Shown here in pieces: positions 7,303-16,642 of a DNA stretch of 64,000 nt. The notes beneath the pieces are model-generated. The model searched no databases. It was given only the letters and a program-made list of their open reading frames with translations, and had not been told where the DNA came from. Each line of letters starts with the position of its first letter. The first letter of the stretch is position 1. Made by a program: the position numbers and the translations under genes. The stretch comes from Microtetraspora malaysiensis (GTDB taxonomy: Bacteria; Actinomycetota; Actinomycetes; Streptosporangiales; Streptosporangiaceae): assembly GCF_001528665.1 (NCBI RefSeq), contig NZ_BBYJ01000010.1, forward strand, positions 1 to 64,000. Direction: 5' to 3'.

Positions 7303-9500
7303 GGCGTCTGCGCCTCCTCGCCGCGCCCGGCGGCGCCGGCCCCCGGACCCTCGGCCGCTCCCGCGTACGCCGGCGCGCGCCGCTCGGCGGCGGTGGAGAA
7401 CAGCCCGGACGGCGCAACGATGCGCGACTCGACGTACGGCGCCTCGGCGGTCGGCAGCGGCTCCCGGGCGCGTACGGCCCGCACGCAGACGACCAGGGCG
7501 TTGCCGATGACCAGGAGGACGAGCAGCGCGAACATCGCGGCGAGCACGCCGTCGACGGTGGAGTTCACGACGACCGTGTGCATCTGGTCGAGGTTCTTGG
7601 CCGGGGGGAGGACCTTGCCCGCCGCCAGCGCGTCCGCGTACCGGGCCCGCTGGGCGAAGAAGCCGATCTTGGGGTCGTCGTGGAAGACCTTCTGCCAGCT
7701 CGCGGTCAGCGTCACCGCCACGTCCCACAGGAGCGGGACGGCGGTGACCCACGCCCACCGCAGCTTGCCCGACTTGATCAGGAGCGTGGTGCAGAGGGTC
7801 AGCGCGATGGCGGCGAGGAGCTGGTTGGCGATGCCGAACAGCGGGAAGAGCTGGTTGATCCCGCCCAGCGGGTCACTGACCCCGGAGTAGAGGAAGTAGC
7901 CCCAGGCGAGCACGACCAGCGCGCTGGTGCCCCACAGACCGGGCTTCCAGCTCACCCGCCCGATCGGCTTCCAGATGTTGCCGAGCGTGTCCTGCAGCAT
8001 GAACCGGCCGACGCGGGTGCCCGCGTCCACGGTGGTCAGGATGAACAGCGCCTCGAACATGATCGCGAAGTGGTACCAGAACGCCTTGAACCCCGCCCCG
8101 CCGAAGATGCCGGACAGGATCTCCGAGATCCCGACGGCGAGCGTGGGGGCGCCTCCGCTGCGCCCGATCACGGTCTGCTCCTCGACCGCCGCCGCGGCCG
8201 CCCGCAGGTCGTCCGGGGTGATGACGAATCCCAGCTTGCCCACCGCGGCCGCCGCGCTCTCGGCGGTGGTGCCGAGCAGCCCCGCGGGCGCGTTCATCGC
8301 GTAGTACAGGCCGGGTTCGAGGGCGGACGCGGCGATCAGCGCCATGATGGCGACGAACGACTCCGTCAGCATCGCGCCGTACCCGATCAGCCGGACCTGC
8401 GACTCCTTCTGGATCATCTTCGGCGTGGTGCCCGAGGCGATGAGCGCGTGGAAGCCCGACAGCGCGCCACAGGCGATGGTGATGAACACGAACGGGAAGA
8501 GGGAGCCGGCGAAGACGGGCCCGTCGCCGTTGAACGCGAAGGACGTGACCGCCTCGTTCCGCAGGTGCGGGGCCGCGACGAGCACGCCGACGGCGAGCAG
8601 CCCGATCGTCCCGACCTTCATGAACGTCGAGAGGTAGTCGCGGGGGGCGAGCAGCAGCCAGACCGGGAGCACCGACGCGAAGAACCCGTAGACCACCAGG
8701 CAGACGACGAGGGTCTGCGGGCTGAGCGTGAACGCGCCGGCCAGCGGCGAGCCCTCGATCCAGCCGCCGCCCGCGATGGCCAGCAGGAGCAGCGACACCC
8801 CGATCACGCTGGCCTCCATGACCCGGCCGGGACGCAGAACACGCAGGTAGATCCCCATAAAGAGGGCGATCGGGATGGTCATCGCGATGGAGAACGTGCC
8901 CCAGGGCGACGAGGCGAGGGCGTTCACCACGACCAGGGCGAGCACACCGAGCAGGATGATCATGATGGAGAAGACCGCGAGCAGCGCGGCGGCGCCGCCG
9001 ACCGGGCCCATCTCCTCGCGGACCATCTGGCCGAGACTCTTGCCGTCCCGGCGCATCGAGAAGAACAGGGTCACCATGTCCTGGACCGCGCCGGCCAGGA
9101 TGACACCGACGATGATCCAGATGGTCCCCGGCAGATAGCCCATCTGCGCGGCGAGCACCGGGCCGACCAGCGGGCCGGCGCCCGCGATGGCGGCGAAATG
9201 GTGGCCGAACAGCACGCGGCGGTCCGTCGGCTGGAAGTCGACGCCGTTGTCGAGCCGCTCGGCGGGGGTGGCCCGGCGGTCGTCCACACCGAGCACCCGG
9301 CGGGCGATGAAGCGGGAGTAGAAGCGGTACGCGATCGCGTACGAGCCGAGGGCGGCGGCCACCAGCCAGATGGCCGAGATCTTCTCGCCTCGGGACAGGG
9401 CGAGGACACCCCAGGCCACCGCGCCCACCGCCGCGACGGCGGTCCACAGGAAGATGGATCTGGGCGTGGCTTTCGCGCCGGCGGGGCGGATTCTGGACAT
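7299..9500 (-). CDS. cstA: Carbon starvation protein A, pyruvate/peptide transporter
   Basis: A 733-residue polytopic membrane protein with about 16-18 hydrophobic segments. It carries the CstA hallmarks DFQPTDRRVLFGHHFAAIAGAGPLVGP (residues about 80-105, quoted in part), the conserved GAVQDMVTLFFSMRRDGKSLGQM and a SGFHALIASGTTPKMI loop. The CstA family (TC 2.A.114) imports pyruvate, and peptides have been proposed as substrates. The start ATG 9500 is preceded by AAGGATC. The small partner YbdD follows with a 4-bp overlap. Direct ATTACGG repeats and an 18-bp palindrome lie 120-290 bp upstream, possible control sites for carbon or regulator response. Confidence 0.95.
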   Translation of the reverse strand: MSRIRPAGAKATPRSIFLWTAVAAVGAVAWGVLALSRGEKISAIWLVAAALGSYAIAYRFYSRFIARRVLGVDDRRATPAERLDNGVDFQPTDRRVLFGHHFAAIAGAGPLVGPVLAAQMGYLPGTIWIIVGVILAGAVQDMVTLFFSMRRDGKSLGQMVREEMGPVGGAAALLAVFSIMIILLGVLALVVVNALASSPWGTFSIAMTIPIALFMGIYLRVLRPGRVMEASVIGVSLLLLAIAGGGWIEGSPLAGAFTLSPQTLVVCLVVYGFFASVLPVWLLLAPRDYLSTFMKVGTIGLLAVGVLVAAPHLRNEAVTSFAFNGDGPVFAGSLFPFVFITIACGALSGFHALIASGTTPKMIQKESQVRLIGYGAMLTESFVAIMALIAASALEPGLYYAMNAPAGLLGTTAESAAAAVGKLGFVITPDDLRAAAAAVEEQTVIGRSGGAPTLAVGISEILSGIFGGAGFKAFWYHFAIMFEALFILTTVDAGTRVGRFMLQDTLGNIWKPIGRVSWKPGLWGTSALVVLAWGYFLYSGVSDPLGGINQLFPLFGIANQLLAAIALTLCTTLLIKSGKLRWAWVTAVPLLWDVAVTLTASWQKVFHDDPKIGFFAQRARYADALAAGKVLPPAKNLDQMHTVVVNSTVDGVLAAMFALLVLLVIGNALVVCVRAVRAREPLPTAEAPYVESRIVAPSGLFSTAAERRAPAYAGAAEGPGAGAAGRGEEAQTP

Positions 9501-10137
9501 GGATGATCCTTCTGAAATCAGGGCAGGGCTGAACGCCGCGGAGATCGCCGGAAAAGATCGGATCAGCCTCCCGGGGGTTGAGGCGGAGCCGCTTTACCGT
9601 CACCACACGCCCCCGCAATTACGGCATTACGGGCGGCGCGCGGCGCATTCACGATCAGCGCGCGTTCTGGCCATACCCGCGCCGCGCGCGGTGGGCATGA
9701 CCGATCGCATTGATCGCGTAATTGGTGGACACCGTTTTCTCGCCCGTCGCGATCAGCCCGGCCACCACGACCGTCCTGATCAGGACGGCCTCGGCGGGCC
9801 GATCGCGTCGCGACGCGGACGCGGACGCGGCGACCATGAACACGACACTCCCCGGCACCCGGCAATCTGACACCAGAAGAAAAACCACATTCCGGACAAA
9901 TATGGCACATCGTGGAATACCAAGGTACCCAAATGAGCACCGTCAACGAAAATGCGGGGCAGACCTCAGCAGGAATCTTCCGTACCATCCGACACGGCTT
10001 CACCACCGGCGCCCTCAGGAATTTCCGCGGCCTGATGCGCAGAGCCGCGGAATCAGGCGTTCCGGATTACCCCGTTTATCGGGGAAATTTCGCTTCTACC
10101 GACCGAGGGCCCGGCGCAACCGCGCCCCCGGCGTCCG
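9501..10137. other. Long cstA upstream region with palindrome and direct repeats
   Basis: No confident gene. Features: tandem ATTACGGC-ATTACGGG at 9618-9633; GATCGC direct repeats at 9703-9708 and 9712-9717; a perfect 18-bp palindrome CCGTCCTGATCAGGACGG at 9771-9788; and an AT-richer tract at 9865-9930. A small plus-strand frame starting ATG 9933 (MSTVNENAGQTSAGIF) looks faintly protein-like for about 55 codons but then runs antisense into the esterase gene. I do not call it. Confidence 0.6.
9771..9788. promoter_or_regulatory. Perfect 18-bp palindrome upstream of cstA
   Basis: CCGTCCTGATCAGGACGG is fully symmetric. It lies 271 bp upstream of the cstA start in an otherwise gene-free region. 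The size suits a dimeric TetR- or LacI-like regulator. No regulator gene is adjacent, so the protein is unknown. Confidence 0.5.
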
Positions 10138-11355
10138 TCAGCGCCAGAACCTCGCCTCGGGATAGCGCCGGGACGGACGGTCGAGCAGCGACTGCGGCCG
10201 CCGGCGAAGGTGCTGGTCGAAGAAGGCGGCGACGTACTCGCGGGTGATCTCCACAGCGCGGGCGCCCTTCAGCGGGGTGCCGAGATCGACGCCGATCTGC
10301 TCCGAGAGACGGGAATAGTCGGTGAAGGACCCGTGGCCCGCTCCCTCGACGCTGAGCCAGCGCTTCCAGCCCGTCATGCGCTCGAAGGCGCGGTCCCACG
10401 TCGGGTCCTCTCCGGGGACACCGCCGCTCGCGCCCAGCATGAGGAACGGCCGGGAGAGCCCCTTCTTCGGGATCGGGACGAAGAACGTGCCGTCCATGTT
10501 GATCCCCGCGCGTACACGCGAGTCGTTGACCATGGTCCAGGACGTGCTGGCGCCGCCCAGCGAGTGCCCGGCCATGCCGATCCGGGAGCGGTCGATCAGC
10601 TCGCTCCCCTTCCAGACGGCATGGCGTCCGGTCAGCCGGTCCAGCACGAAGGAGACGTCCGCCTGCCGCCCCTTGGCCGCCTTCGCGCCGAACACAATAG
10701 GGTCCCCGGACGCACCGGGACAGGCCACGCAGGTCGCGGTACGGCCGCCCGGAAGGCTCGTGCCGAACGACTCGTAGGTGTGGTCGATCCCGGCGACGAC
10801 GTACCCCCTGCTGGCCAGGTCCTCGGCCAGGGTCGTGAGCGACGAGCGGGGCCAGGTGAACCCCGGCGACAGCACCACAAGGGGAAGGCCGTTCCTGCGG
10901 CCGGTGGGCGCGGCGTCGGCGATCGCGTTCGTGCGGGTCCGGCTCAGCACGTCGCTGGGCACGCCGGTGATCTTCTGCTCCTTCAGCAGCAGCGTCGACT
11001 CCTCGGCGGTCATGTACGGCGCCCGCCGCCCGCCGGACGGCTTCGCCGGGTACCACAGCGAGACCATGAGCTCGCGCTTCTTCACCGACGGTACCCACGG
11101 GTCCGGGCGGGAGCCGTCCACCAGGTGCAGCGTGGTCGTGCCGACCCGGTGCGGGCCGGTCGGCCGGGGCAGTACCGAGGCCTGGACGGCGCGCCGGGTC
11201 GTGGACGGGCTCGGTGCGGGGGTGGAGGCCGGGGCCGCGGAGGGCGCGGAGGGAACCGGCTCGGCGGCGCCGGCCGCCGTCGTGGACATCGCGAGCGCGA
11301 CCGACGCGAAGCCGGCGGCGAGCGCGCCACGGTTGATCGTCTTTGACATGACCAC
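10138..11355 (-). CDS. Secreted alpha/beta hydrolase, PAF-acetylhydrolase-like
   Basis: A 405-residue protein with a Sec signal peptide (TINRGALAAGFASVALAM...AGAAE), then a Pro/Ala/Ser linker (about 35-60). The hydrolase domain contains LVSLWYPA-type strand (MVSLWYPAK), PLVVLSPGF oxyanion strand, GYVVAGIDHTYES, and the nucleophile elbow GMAGHSLGGAS. The catalytic His is probably in VEGAGHGSFTDY. This pattern resembles platelet-activating-factor acetylhydrolase/PET-hydrolase-like lipases; substrates are probably short-acyl esters. GTG 11355 follows GGAAG at suitable distance; ATG 11349 is an alternative start. It stands alone, divergent from the acyl-CoA ligase. Confidence 0.85.
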   Translation of the reverse strand: MVMSKTINRGALAAGFASVALAMSTTAAGAAEPVPSAPSAAPASTPAPSPSTTRRAVQASVLPRPTGPHRVGTTTLHLVDGSRPDPWVPSVKKRELMVSLWYPAKPSGGRRAPYMTAEESTLLLKEQKITGVPSDVLSRTRTNAIADAAPTGRRNGLPLVVLSPGFTWPRSSLTTLAEDLASRGYVVAGIDHTYESFGTSLPGGRTATCVACPGASGDPIVFGAKAAKGRQADVSFVLDRLTGRHAVWKGSELIDRSRIGMAGHSLGGASTSWTMVNDSRVRAGINMDGTFFVPIPKKGLSRPFLMLGASGGVPGEDPTWDRAFERMTGWKRWLSVEGAGHGSFTDYSRLSEQIGVDLGTPLKGARAVEITREYVAAFFDQHLRRRPQSLLDRPSRRYPEARFWR

Positions 11356-11712
11356 GATGCTTCCGGCGCCCGGACGCGATCACCTCGGCCCTGGGATCCA
11401 TCCGCTGGTGCGACTTTCGGGTCAGGCCGGAGTCGCGGTTACGCCCGGAATCGGAACGGCGGGTGCGTCCGGGGACCGACAACGCGCGGTCCGGGTTCCG
11501 GCGGCGTCGTCGTGGAGGGAGGTCCCACTGAGCGGGACATCAGGCCCACAAGATCACATATGGGCTGGTAATCGACGTGACGACCACCGAACCGGCCGAC
11601 CCGTCACGGCACGGCACGGGACGCCGCCCCAGCACGATCCCTCCGATCCCCCCCGATCCCCCCGATCCACACGGCTGCGGATAAATCGCGATAACCCGCC
11701 AAGGAGACGCCA
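11356..11712. other. Intergenic region, esterase / acyl-CoA ligase
   Basis: The spacer between divergent genes has no convincing gene. A C-rich run of CCGATCC units lies at 11637-11672, and an AT-richer tract (GATAAATCGCGATAACC) lies just before the acyl-CoA ligase ribosome binding site at 11701. A short frame from GTG 11578 is proline-rich and not recognisable. Confidence 0.5.
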
Positions 11713-13359
11713 GTGCCCGAGGACGCCAGCCAGCCCCTCCTCGCCGATGACCGCCCCGGCCGCCCGATCACGTTCGCCGAGCTGGTCGCGGCGCGGGCGG
11801 ACGACGACCGGCCGGGGCTGAGGTTCGAGGACCGGTGCTGGAGCTGGCGGGAGGTCGTCGCCGAGGCCCGGCGGCGCGCCGGGATCGCCCGCGACCTGCG
11901 GCGGCCCGGCCCCTGGCACATCGGCCTGTTCCTGGAGAACACCCCCGAGCACCTGTTCTGGCTGCTCGGCGCCGCCCTGACCGGGGCGACCGTGGTCGGG
12001 GTCAACCCGACCCGCCGCGGCGCCGAACTGGCCCGCGACATCGACTTCACCGACTGCGGGCTCCTGGTCACCGAGACCGGGCGGCACGGCCTGCTCGACG
12101 GCCTCGCGCTGAACTGCCGCGACCGGATCCTGACCGTCGACTCGGGCGACTACGCCGAGGCGCTGGCCGGGACCACTCCCCTGGCCCCCGGCGGGGACGG
12201 GATCGCCCCCGGGGCGTACTTCTCGCTGATCTTCACCTCGGGGACCACGTCCGCGCCGAAGGCGGTGATCTGCAGCCAGGGTCGGCTCGGGCGGATCGCC
12301 CTCCAGCAGCGGCAGCGGCGGGGGCTCCGCCCCGACGACGTGTTCTACGTCGTGATGCCGATGTTCCACTCGAACGCCATCATGGCGGGCATCGCGCCGG
12401 CCGTCGCCTCCGGCGGGTGCGTCGTGCTGCGGCGCAGGTTCTCCGCGTCCGCGTTCCTGCCCGACGTGCGCAAGTACGGCGTGACCTTCTTCAACTACGT
12501 CGGCAAGCCGCTCAACTACATCCTCGCGGTGCCCGAGAAGCCCGACGACGCCGACAACCCGCTGCGCATCGCCTTCGGGAACGAGGCGGCCGACCGCGAC
12601 ATCGAGGAGTTCGCCCGGCGGTTCGGCTGCGCCGTCATCGACTCGTACGGCTCCAGCGAGGGCGAGGTACGGCTGAACCGCGTACCGGGGACCCCGCCCG
12701 GCTCCCTGGGGGTGGCCGAGGCGGGCACCGTCGTCGTCGATCCGGAGACGTTGCGGGAGTGCCCGCGCGCGGAGTTCGACGAGGCGGGCGTCCTCCTCAA
12801 CGCCGACGAAGCGATCGGGGAGATCGTCAACACGGTCGGGGCCGCCGCCTTCGAGGGCTACTACAAGAACCCCGAGGCCACCGTGGCCCGGGTGCGGAAC
12901 GGCTGGGTGTGGTCGGGCGACCTCGCCTACCGCGACGCCGCGGGCTTCTGGTACTTCGCCGGGCGGAACGGCGACTGGCTCCGCGTGGACGGGGAGAACT
13001 TCGCCGCCGCCCCGGTCGAGCGGCTGCTCGCCCGATTCGAGGCGTTCGCCGACGTCGCCGTCTACGCCGTGCCCGACCCCGTGGTGGGCGACCAGGTGAT
13101 GGCCGCAGTCGTGCTCGCCGACGGCCACGCCTTCGACCCGGAGAGCTTCGCCGGGTTCCTCGCCCGCCAGCCGGACCTCGGCACCAAGTGGGCGCCCCGG
13201 TACGTCCGGATCATCGGCGAACTGCCGCGCACCGCCACCAGCAAGGTGATCAAGCGGCCGCTGCGCGACGAGGGGTGGCACACCGCCGACCCCGTGTTCG
13301 TACGGCACGGCACGCCCCCGTCCTACCGCCTCCTCGAATCCGCTCCCCCGGAGCAATGA
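11713..13359 (+). CDS. AMP-forming acyl-CoA ligase (FadD17-like)
   Basis: A 548-residue ANL-superfamily enzyme. GTG 11713 follows AAGGAG. Motifs in order: P-loop SLIFTSGTTSAPKAV (about 175-190), FHSN substrate region, adenine/A5 motif DSYGSSEGEVRLN (about 314-326), A7/A8 SGDLAYRDAAGFWYFAGRNGDWLRVDGENF and the catalytic lysine motif PRTATSKVIKRPL (Lys near 506). It would activate a fatty acid to acyl-AMP and transfer it to CoA. The SGD and GR(N)GD motifs and FFNYVGKPLNYIL segment resemble the mycobacterial FadD17/FATP-like group, so medium- to very-long-chain or steroid-side-chain acids are possible. No neighbouring beta-oxidation genes. Confidence 0.9.
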   Translation: MPEDASQPLLADDRPGRPITFAELVAARADDDRPGLRFEDRCWSWREVVAEARRRAGIARDLRRPGPWHIGLFLENTPEHLFWLLGAALTGATVVGVNPTRRGAELARDIDFTDCGLLVTETGRHGLLDGLALNCRDRILTVDSGDYAEALAGTTPLAPGGDGIAPGAYFSLIFTSGTTSAPKAVICSQGRLGRIALQQRQRRGLRPDDVFYVVMPMFHSNAIMAGIAPAVASGGCVVLRRRFSASAFLPDVRKYGVTFFNYVGKPLNYILAVPEKPDDADNPLRIAFGNEAADRDIEEFARRFGCAVIDSYGSSEGEVRLNRVPGTPPGSLGVAEAGTVVVDPETLRECPRAEFDEAGVLLNADEAIGEIVNTVGAAAFEGYYKNPEATVARVRNGWVWSGDLAYRDAAGFWYFAGRNGDWLRVDGENFAAAPVERLLARFEAFADVAVYAVPDPVVGDQVMAAVVLADGHAFDPESFAGFLARQPDLGTKWAPRYVRIIGELPRTATSKVIKRPLRDEGWHTADPVFVRHGTPPSYRLLESAPPEQ

Positions 13360-13548
13360 CCGGCTGACCTCCCACCGGCCACCGACAAAACCGGCAGATA
13401 ACGCCGCAAATAGGGCCGCAGATAAAGCTGATGGGCAAGGGACGAGCACGGAACGGCCACGGCGGCCCCGCGGCGGCGTTGCGGCTCTCTGCCGCTCGTG
13501 GACCTGGTTAGGCTGACCGGAACGTCTGCGCGGGGGAGGAGGGGAGCC

Positions 13549-14013
13549 GTGCGCCAGCGATCACCGCTCCTCGCCGGGCCCGCGAGATGGCTGATCTGCC
13601 TGATCTTGCCGCTCCTGGTCAGCGGCGTCCCGGCGGCGGGTGTGCTCGGCGCGCTCCCCCAGACCGCCGTCGCGGCCACGTCCGCGTCCTCCGTCCTCTC
13701 CCCCGCGAAGTCGCGCACCGCCGCACTCCACGCCGCCGAGCCGGACGACCACGCCTCGGCCTCTCCCCACTCGGCTCCCCACCCGAACGACCACAGCCCG
13801 GCCCCGCACGATCTTTCCGGCCGTCCGCACAAGGCGGTCATCGGCGCGAACCGCGGCATCACGGGAGCGGGCCAGACGGCCGTGCTCGCCGACCGGCGCC
13901 GTCCCACGACGGCGCCCGCGCGCGTCGACGCCGCGCCGTCGTCCGACGGCAGAGCGGATCCGCTGGCCGCCCCCGGCGTCTCTCCCGGGCGCGCGCCACC
14001 CATCACAGGCTGA
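13549..14013 (+). CDS. Small secreted or membrane-anchored protein, unknown function
   Basis: GTG 13549 follows the purine-rich GGAGGAGGGGA (13535-13545), so I prefer it to the longer frame from 13498. The 154-residue product starts with basic residues and one hydrophobic segment (RWLICLILPLLVSGVPAAGVLG, about 13-35) ending near ALPQTAVAA, which could be a signal peptide or anchor. The rest is low complexity, rich in Ala, Pro, Ser and His (HSAPHPNDHSPAPHD), with no recognised domain. A TAGGCT hexamer at 13509-13514 could be its -10 element. It precedes the SecDF paralogue by 250 bp. Confidence 0.6.
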   Translation: MRQRSPLLAGPARWLICLILPLLVSGVPAAGVLGALPQTAVAATSASSVLSPAKSRTAALHAAEPDDHASASPHSAPHPNDHSPAPHDLSGRPHKAVIGANRGITGAGQTAVLADRRRPTTAPARVDAAPSSDGRADPLAAPGVSPGRAPPITG

Positions 14014-14265
14014 GAGCGACCACCACCCGCTCTCGATCCCGGTATGCCCGCGCGCCCTCGTCGCGCGACGCTCTCCGATCGGTGAACGCCGACGCTCCGG
14101 CTCCCCGCGCCGTCCACGACGCGGGCGGGCGTCGCGCCGGTCCGCCACGCCCTGGTCCCGCCCCGCGCGCGGCCGTTCGCGTACCCGGCGCGGCGTGTCC
14201 CGATCCCGGTATGCCTGCACGCGCCCTGCGCGGCGCGTCATCCCACTCCGCCTGTGGAGGCTCTC
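14014..14265. repeat. Spacer with a long-distance imperfect direct repeat
   Basis: The 15-mer CGATCCCGGTATGCC occurs at 14034-14048 and again at 14201-14215, each followed by related CGC-GCCC sequence, giving two ~30-bp imperfect copies 167 bp apart upstream of secDF. The intervening DNA has no gene that I can support. Confidence 0.6.
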
Positions 14266-16536
14266 ATGTCGCGTGCCCCCGTGGTACGCGCGTTGGCGGC
14301 GCTCGCCGTCATCGCGACATCGCTCGTCCTCGCTCTCACCATGTCGCCGCGTCTCGGTCTCGACCTGCGCGGCGGCACCCAGCTCGTCTTCGAAACCCGG
14401 GACTCGCCGACGACCAAGGCCGACGCCGAGGCGACCGACCGGGCCCTGGAGGTGCTCCGCCGCCGCACGGACGCGCTCGGGGTCGCCGAGCCCACGCTCG
14501 CCCGCTCCGGCGAGCGCCGCATCATCGTCGAGCTGCCCGGCGTGCTCGACCCGCGCAAGGCCGCCGAGACCATCGGCACGACCGCGCAGCTCGCCTTCCA
14601 CCCCGTGCTCGACTATCCGGACGACTCGGCCAAGCCCAAGGAAGGCGAGCGGATCCTTCCCGACGAGGACGGCCGCACGCTGCTCCTCGGCCCGGCCGGG
14701 CTGACCGGCGCCGCGGTCAGCGATGCCAGGGCCGGGATCGACCCCGAGCGCGCCAGCGGATGGTTCGTCTCGCTCGACTTCCGCGACAACCGCCCCTGGG
14801 AGAAGCTGACCGGCCAGGCCGCCTGCGCTCCGGCGGGCGACCCCAAGCGCCGGGTCGCCATCGTCCTCGACGACGAGGTCATCTCCTCGCCCCAGGTGAA
14901 CGACACCGTGCCGTGCAACGTCGGCATCACCGGCGGGAAGACCGAGATCAGCGGATCCTTCACCACCGAAGAGGCGCAGAACCTCGCCATGCTCGTCAAG
15001 GGCGGCGCCCTACCGGTGCCGGTGGAGATCGTCGAGCAGCGGACGGTCGGCCCGACCCTCGGCGCCGCCGCCATCGAGGCGAGCGCCAAGGCCGCGATCA
15101 TCGGCGTGGCGCTCACGGCGATCTTCCTCGTCCTGGCGTACCGGCTGGTCGGGCTCCTGGCCACGATCGCCCTGGGATGCTACGCGCTGATCTCCTACGC
15201 CGCCCTGGTCGCGGTCGGCGCCACGCTCACCCTGCCCGGCCTCGCCGGCTTCGTGCTCGCCATCGGCATGGCCGTCGACGCCAACGTGCTGGTCTTCGAA
15301 CGCGCCAGGGAGGAGTACACCGAGGCCCCGGGCAAGGGGCTGCGTCCCGCACTGCTGAAGGGGTTCCATCACGCGTGGAGCGCCATCGCCGACTCCAACA
15401 TCACCACGCTGCTCGCGGCCGGACTGCTGTTCTTCCTCGCCTCCGGTCCCGTGCGCGGCTTCGGCGTGACGCTCTCCCTCGGTGTGCTGGCCTCGCTCGT
15501 GTCCGCGATGCTGATCACGCGGGTGCTGGCCCAGTGGGCCGTCGGGCGGCCTGCCGTCGGCTCGCGTCCCCTTCTGTCCGGGCTCGGCTCGGTGGGCCGC
15601 CTCCGGACCTGGCTGACGAAGAAGGACCCCGACCTCATGCGGCGCGGCCGGCTCTGGCTCGCCATCGGTGGCACAGTCGCCGCCGTCGCGCTCGCCGGGC
15701 TGTTCGTACGCGGGCTCGAGTTCGGGGTGGAGTTCACCGGCGGCCGCATCGCCGACTACTCCACGTCCGCTCCGGCGAACGTGGACACCGCGCGGCAGGC
15801 CGTCTCGGACGCCGGTTTCCCGAGCGCGGTCGTCCAGCGATCGGACGACGGCCTCACCGTCAGGACCGGCCAGATCACCGCGGACGACGCGGCGAAGATC
15901 GAGTCGGCGCTGGAGGGCGTGGCCGGGCCGATCACCAAGCTGCGTGACGAACTGGTCGGGCCGAGCCTCGGAGACGAGCTGCGGCGCAACGCCCTCATCG
16001 CGCTCGGCGTGGCCCTCGCCGCGCAGCTCGCGTACCTGGCGTTCCGCTTCCGCTGGTCCTTCGGCACGGCGGCGGTGCTCGCGCTGGCGGTGGACGTGGC
16101 GGTCGTGGTCGGCGCGTTCGCCTGGATGGGCAAACAGGTCGACGGCGTGTTCCTGGCCTCGGTGCTCACGATCATCGGATACTCCGTGAACGACAAGGTC
16201 GTGGTCTTCGACCGGGTACGCGAGATGTGGGGCGCGTCGCCCAAAACGCCCTTCGCGCGGATCGTCAGCACCTCCGTGGTGCAGACGGTGCCGCGCACGG
16301 TGAACACGGGCCTCGGCGCGCTGTTCATCCTGGCCGCGCTCGCGCTGCTCGGCGGCGACTCGCTCACCGACTTCGCGGTCGCGCTGCTGATCGGCGTCGT
16401 GGTGGGCACGCTCTCGTCGGCCTTCGTGGCGGCTCCGCTCTCCGTCGAGTTCGAGCGGCGCAGCTCGGCGCCTCCGCCGCAGCCGGCGAAGAAGCGCGCC
16501 TCCCCCTCGCGCCAGGGCTCGGGCGCGGTCGTCTGA
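14266..16536 (+). CDS. Fused protein-export membrane protein SecDF
   Basis: ATG 14266 follows GGAGG (14256-14260); an in-frame GTG at 14254 is really part of that site. The 756-residue protein joins SecD and SecF. The SecD half has TM1 (ALAALAVIATSLVLAL), the signature GLDLRGGTQLVF, a periplasmic P1 domain, and TM4-like GMAVDANVLVFERAREE. The SecF half begins near residue 465 with LFVRGLEFGVEFTGGR and contains TIIGYSVNDKVVVFDRVREM. SecDF is an RND-type factor that uses the proton gradient to pull proteins through SecYEG. Actinomycetes normally carry separate secD and secF beside yajC/ruvABC, so this fused, isolated copy is probably a paralogue, and its client may be special. A strong terminator follows. 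Confidence 0.9.
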   Translation: MSRAPVVRALAALAVIATSLVLALTMSPRLGLDLRGGTQLVFETRDSPTTKADAEATDRALEVLRRRTDALGVAEPTLARSGERRIIVELPGVLDPRKAAETIGTTAQLAFHPVLDYPDDSAKPKEGERILPDEDGRTLLLGPAGLTGAAVSDARAGIDPERASGWFVSLDFRDNRPWEKLTGQAACAPAGDPKRRVAIVLDDEVISSPQVNDTVPCNVGITGGKTEISGSFTTEEAQNLAMLVKGGALPVPVEIVEQRTVGPTLGAAAIEASAKAAIIGVALTAIFLVLAYRLVGLLATIALGCYALISYAALVAVGATLTLPGLAGFVLAIGMAVDANVLVFERAREEYTEAPGKGLRPALLKGFHHAWSAIADSNITTLLAAGLLFFLASGPVRGFGVTLSLGVLASLVSAMLITRVLAQWAVGRPAVGSRPLLSGLGSVGRLRTWLTKKDPDLMRRGRLWLAIGGTVAAVALAGLFVRGLEFGVEFTGGRIADYSTSAPANVDTARQAVSDAGFPSAVVQRSDDGLTVRTGQITADDAAKIESALEGVAGPITKLRDELVGPSLGDELRRNALIALGVALAAQLAYLAFRFRWSFGTAAVLALAVDVAVVVGAFAWMGKQVDGVFLASVLTIIGYSVNDKVVVFDRVREMWGASPKTPFARIVSTSVVQTVPRTVNTGLGALFILAALALLGGDSLTDFAVALLIGVVVGTLSSAFVAAPLSVEFERRSSAPPPQPAKKRASPSRQGSGAVV

Positions 16537-16544
16537 GCCGGCGA

Positions 16545-16581
16545 CGCCCGGGTCGGCGGGACGCCCCCGCCGACCCGGGCG
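16545..16581 (+). terminator. Hairpin terminator after secDF
   Basis: CGCCCGGGTCGGCGGG (16545-16560) pairs perfectly with CCCGCCGACCCGGGCG (16566-16581) around a 5-nt loop, 9 bp after the secDF stop. There is no T-run, as is common in actinomycetes. Confidence 0.8.
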
Positions 16582-16642
16582 CTCAGAACGGCGCTCCCCC
16601 AATTCAGCGCATCGGTAGAACTGGCGGGAGAGAATGGACACC

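Noticed and set aside
9912-10247. Small plus-strand gene near 9933
   Set aside because: Coding-like for about 55 codons but lower third-position GC than neighbours, no clear ribosome site, and the remainder is antisense to the esterase gene.
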